Source: Verrucomicrobiia bacterium
GTDB lineage: Bacteria; Verrucomicrobiota; Verrucomicrobiia; Verrucomicrobiales; DEV007
NCBI GenBank assembly: GCA_020439995.1
Contig: JAGROY010000321.1
Location: forward strand, 1-46,474
Direction: 5' to 3'
Length of the DNA stretch: 46,474 bases
The position numbers and the translations under genes are program-made. The notes below the pieces were generated by a model. It did no database searches, was not told where the DNA came from, and saw nothing but the letters and a program-made list of their open reading frames with translations. Positions 43,566-46,474 of this stretch are shown here, piece by piece (position 1 is the first letter of the stretch; each line of letters begins with the position of its first letter).

Positions 43566-44000
43566 ATGCGACGCCTAGCAGACACTCCGACGGCCACCCC
43601 TATCCCCGTACCGGATTCGGGGACGAGCGAGTCAGACCATCCGTTCGTAGCAAAGCACCGGACGCTTCTACACAAGATCGGAGTCACCAGCGGGGATGTG
43701 AAGACGCGCATTTCAAACGCAGAGAGGGAAACCACCTTTCTGCTCGCCAAAGTAGAAGTGGTTTTAACTTTTAGGCTCGCCAACATTGATCGAAACGGAC
43801 TGGAAGCACTCCTGCACAAGTTCTTTGCCGGCGCCCGCCTAGACCTAGAACTGAAAGACAGATTTGGATTTCCGGTCGCACCACAGGAGTGGTTTCTTGT
43901 GCCGCTTGACGCCATCGAGGAAGCGGTCAGAAGAATCCTCGATCACACGATTGAAGAATATGCATACAGTTCAGAGTCGGCGAAACTAGTGAAGCGATAG
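43566..44000 (+). CDS. C-terminal part of a GIY-YIG/T5orf172-type protein
   Basis: A 144-residue product. From about residue 22 (ESDHPFVAKHRTLLHKIGVT) to the end it resembles the C-terminal domain of larger GIY-YIG (T5orf172/MUG113-like) proteins: an HKIGVTSGDVKTRI strand, LLAKVEVVLTFRLANIDR, LEALLHKFFAGARLDLEL, and WFLVPLDAIEEAVRRI. The expected preceding catalytic strand is replaced by a Pro/Thr-rich stretch (TPTATPIPVPDSG), so the protein is probably truncated at its 5' end or begins after a deletion. Relatives occur with restriction and mobile DNA. It converges with the ABC-F gene, 14 nt away. Confidence 0.55.
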   Translation: MRRLADTPTATPIPVPDSGTSESDHPFVAKHRTLLHKIGVTSGDVKTRISNAERETTFLLAKVEVVLTFRLANIDRNGLEALLHKFFAGARLDLELKDRFGFPVAPQEWFLVPLDAIEEAVRRILDHTIEEYAYSSESAKLVKR

Positions 44001-44014
44001 TGCCTGGAAAAATA

Positions 44015-45955
44015 TCATTTCAGATTGCTGCCAGACTTGATTAATTCCAGCTCCTCCCAGCGCTCATAGAGGCCCTGAATTTCGTCGCGCATTGACGCCA
44101 GCTTTGCGGCGAGTTCCGGGGCCTTTTCTGAGTTCTCAATATAGTATTCGGGAGAATTGAGCGTTTCTTCAAGGGCAGCGGCTTCCTCTTCGCGAGCCAG
44201 AATCGTCGCCTCCATCTGCTCCAGTTCGCGTTCCTCTTTCCACTTCAGTTTCCGCCCAGACTTGGCTGTTGCTGCTGGCTTTTCCTGGGGTTGTGCTTTG
44301 GTTGGAGCGGTCATTCTCCCACTGCCTGAGCGGTTTCGGGCCTTTAATCGTTCGCGATTCTTCTCGTGGTAGTAGCTGTAGTTCCCTTCGGAAACGAACA
44401 CCTCCCCGTCCCCTTCAAACGCGATCATCCGGTCGCAGACACGATCGAGAAAGTAGCGGTCGTGGCTGACTACCAGAACACAACCACTGAATGCCAGGAT
44501 CGCCTCCTCCAGCACACGCAGCGTCTGCAGATCCAGATCATTGGTGGGCTCGTCCAAAATCAGGAAGTTGCCACCGTTGCGGAGAATCTTGGCCAGCATG
44601 ACGCGGTTTCGCTCGCCTCCAGACAGCACATCGATACGCATATGAATCCTGTCATCGGTGAACAGAAACCGTTTCAAGTATGCGCGCACCGAAATCTTCT
44701 CCGCGCCGAATTGCACGAAGTCCGTTTTGCCCGCCACTTCTTCCAGCACACTCTTGCTGCCGTCGAGTTCGATCCGGTGTTGATCGATGTAGTTGAACAC
44801 CGTCTTCTTCCCAATCCGCACGCTGCCCGACAGAGGCTCCTGTCCCCCTAACAATATCCTGAGCAACGTCGTCTTTCCAAGACCGTTGCGACCAATGACG
44901 CCGGTGCAGGTGCCCGCTTCAAAGGCGAGATTGAGCCCTGCGAACAGCCACCGCTGCGTTCCTGGCACGCATGCGCTGATCTCCTCCGCGTTCACCACAA
45001 TGTTTCCGAGCGCGGGAGGCGTTGGCAGGATCAACTCCATGTCAAGTTCCTCAGTCGGCCCTGTCTCTGCGGCGATGGCTGCGTAGTTGTCGAGTCGACT
45101 GCGTGCCTTTGTGGTGCGAGCCTTCACCCCCGCCCTCACCCATTCGAGTTCCAGGCGCAGGAAGCGACGGCGGCGGTTGTCCTTTGCCATTTCGGCCTCC
45201 TGCCGCTCAGACTTTGCCAGAAGATAGTCACTGTAGTTGCCCTCATGCGAATAGAAGCGACCGCCATCCAACTCGGCCACGCGCGTGGCAATGCGGTCGA
45301 GGAAGTAGCGGTCGTGCGTCACGAACAAACACGCTCCTCGGAATTGTTGGAGGAACGCCTCGAGCCAGTCGATCGACTCGGCATCCAAGTGGTTGGTCGG
45401 CTCGTCGAGAATCAGCAGATCAGGATTGCCTGCGAGTGCCCGGCACAGCGCGACACGCCGCTTTTCTCCGCCGGACAACTCCCTGACATTGCGTTCCGGA
45501 TCTGGTGCCGAAAGCTCGCGCATGAGCGCCTCCAGCCGGGAATCAAGACTCCACCCGTCACACGCCTCGATTTGATCCAGCAGATGCCCGGATGCGTCAG
45601 AGGCATCGGCTGCAGCAGCTTCATAGCGCTCAATCAAGTCCACCACATGTGCGGCTCCGTCGCGGACGTTTTCCACCACTGTGGCATTCTCCCGCAGAGT
45701 AAAATCCTGTGACAGGTATCCGGTAACGATGCCATTCCGCTGGGACACGTCGCCAGCGTCAGCATGCTCTTCACCGGCAGTAATTTTCAGAAAAGTAGAT
45801 TTTCCACAGCCATTGCGGCCAACGATCCCGATTTTGTCGTTGTCGTAGACCGCCAGAGTGGCGCCGTCCAGCACCCTGTGGTCGCCGTATGACAAGACCA
45901 GCTCTGACGCTGAAAGCAGGGCGTTGGTAAAAGTTCCTTTGACTGGTGTAGACAT
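44015..45955 (-). CDS. uup: Uup-like ABC-F ATPase
   Basis: A 646-residue soluble protein with two ABC ATPase domains and no membrane segments. Domain 1 has GIVGRNGCGKSTF and LSGGEKRRVALCRAL with LLILDEPTNHLD; domain 2 has GVIGRNGLGKTTLLR, LSGGERNRVMLAKIL and FLILDEPTNDLD. They are joined by a charged ABC-F linker (about 245-310), and a C-terminal coiled-coil tail (about 550-646) is typical of Uup. ABC-F proteins act on ribosomes; Uup is linked to ribosome assembly and transposon excision. ATG 45955 is preferred over 45994. Confidence 0.92.
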   Translation of the reverse strand: MSTPVKGTFTNALLSASELVLSYGDHRVLDGATLAVYDNDKIGIVGRNGCGKSTFLKITAGEEHADAGDVSQRNGIVTGYLSQDFTLRENATVVENVRDGAAHVVDLIERYEAAAADASDASGHLLDQIEACDGWSLDSRLEALMRELSAPDPERNVRELSGGEKRRVALCRALAGNPDLLILDEPTNHLDAESIDWLEAFLQQFRGACLFVTHDRYFLDRIATRVAELDGGRFYSHEGNYSDYLLAKSERQEAEMAKDNRRRRFLRLELEWVRAGVKARTTKARSRLDNYAAIAAETGPTEELDMELILPTPPALGNIVVNAEEISACVPGTQRWLFAGLNLAFEAGTCTGVIGRNGLGKTTLLRILLGGQEPLSGSVRIGKKTVFNYIDQHRIELDGSKSVLEEVAGKTDFVQFGAEKISVRAYLKRFLFTDDRIHMRIDVLSGGERNRVMLAKILRNGGNFLILDEPTNDLDLQTLRVLEEAILAFSGCVLVVSHDRYFLDRVCDRMIAFEGDGEVFVSEGNYSYYHEKNRERLKARNRSGSGRMTAPTKAQPQEKPAATAKSGRKLKWKEERELEQMEATILAREEEAAALEETLNSPEYYIENSEKAPELAAKLASMRDEIQGLYERWEELELIKSGSNLK

Positions 45956-46055
45956 CGTATCGGTTTTCGAGGGAGCCCGCTTTTTTACGAGCACTTTCTA
46001 TGGTTTGCATTTACGATCCGTCTATTCAGGACACAACCACCAATTCTCCAAATTC

Positions 46056-46474
46056 ATGAAACCAGCTCATTCCCTCCCGTTGATCGCCGCAGTCACGCTA
46101 TCTGCCCTTTTATCGAAAAGTGCTACGGCCGAGGACGCGGTCAAGATTGGGCCCACTTGGAAAATTGGCCACACCTACACGTGCGAGCACAGCCAGGATG
46201 TCACGATTTCCATCGGCGCGGGCGATCAGGCGGTCGAGAATCCCATCCATGTTGGGCTCACATTTGAAGCAAAGGTCGAGGCGGAAGGGAAAGACGGTGG
46301 CAAAGCGATCCGGTTCAAAGCCACCAAGATTGCAATGAGCATGAGCATGTTCGGCACGACTTCGGAATACGACTCGGAAGACGAAAGCAAGCAGAGCCCG
46401 GAACTCGCCGGCATGATCGCTGGCATCAAGGACACTGATGACTTGAAAGTGATCTTCGACAGCAAGGACGTGTT
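46056..46474 (+). CDS. Secreted protein, N-terminal part (runs off the window)
   Basis: The frame is open from ATG 46056 to the window end (139 residues seen). A signal peptide is clear (MKPAHSLPLIAAVTLSALLS ending near ATA-EDAV). The mature start, WKIGHTYTCEHSQDVTISI then GLTFEAKVEAEGKDGGKAIRFKATKIAMSMSM, resembles the beginning of DUF6263-like periplasmic or outer-surface proteins of unknown function. It is divergent from the ABC-F gene with about 100 nt between the starts. The C-terminal part is not visible. Confidence 0.7.
   Translation, partial: MKPAHSLPLIAAVTLSALLSKSATAEDAVKIGPTWKIGHTYTCEHSQDVTISIGAGDQAVENPIHVGLTFEAKVEAEGKDGGKAIRFKATKIAMSMSMFGTTSEYDSEDESKQSPELAGMIAGIKDTDDLKVIFDSKDV

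Noticed and set aside
1..46474. CRISPR array or recognised defence operon
   Set aside because: No regularly spaced direct repeats and no cas, restriction-modification or CBASS-type gene sets were found; the Hint, Rpn and GIY-YIG pieces are isolated fragments.

Overview
The window looks like part of a Verrucomicrobiota chromosome or a close PVC relative. This is inferred from gene content, not from a marker gene: a Tat-exported DUF1501 protein, Tat-exported sugar isomerases, a stand-alone tandem PurS-like protein beside a PurL of the PurSL type, paired PilT ATPases with a prepilin peptidase carrying a large insert, menaquinone-type MenG, three-subunit PntAA/PntAB/PntB, and intergenic palindromes and CATCTGTG repeats of a kind I associate with this phylum. 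Genes are tightly packed, several convergent pairs overlap at their tails, and Shine-Dalgarno sequences are mostly weak.

Layout. 1-1600: right edge of an integrated element (excisionase-like protein, tyrosine integrase, truncated tRNA 3' end as attachment site); the element continues off the left end. 1651-5255: two small membrane proteins, a TIM-barrel sugar isomerase, a ClC H+/Cl- antiporter and a small unknown. 5398-8132: a DUF3616-like lipoprotein, a SenB-type selenosugar synthase with no SenA or SenC in the window, and MenG. 8254-15261: an MsbA-like ABC exporter, an unknown protein with kinase-like landmarks, a second Tat-exported isomerase and a large SWIM/SNF2 helicase. 15376-18344: a solo ParA followed by about 2 kb of gene remains (Hint-domain fragment, Rpn nuclease pseudogene, methyltransferase fragment, a duplicated parA tail).

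18345-29998 is housekeeping metabolism: universal stress protein, AraD coupled to the tRNA 2-selenouridine synthase MnmH, PyrD, the purC-purS-purL-purQ operon, the ammonium transporter Amt behind a probable sigma-54 promoter, Upp and YggS. 30046-33496: two PilT ATPases and a DUF883-type envelope operon. 33725-39915: MetF, a lone DsbD alpha-like protein, the proton-translocating transhydrogenase operon and an FGGY sugar kinase. 40108-46474: prepilin peptidase, a small membrane protein, a REP-like palindrome pair, a DUF1501 protein, a GIY-YIG/T5orf172-type fragment, an Uup-like ABC-F ATPase and the start of a secreted protein.

How the genes connect. PurC, PurS, PurL and PurQ perform sequential purine steps; PyrD and Upp feed the UMP pool. 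Amt, probably nitrogen-controlled, supplies ammonium. PilT1, PilT2 and the peptidase serve type IV pili. SenB and MnmH would both draw on selenophosphate, so a SelD is predicted elsewhere. I found no CRISPR array, rRNA gene, complete tRNA or obvious defence island. The best candidates for new biology are the orphan SenB, the tandem PurS, the kinase-like protein and the insert in the prepilin peptidase.
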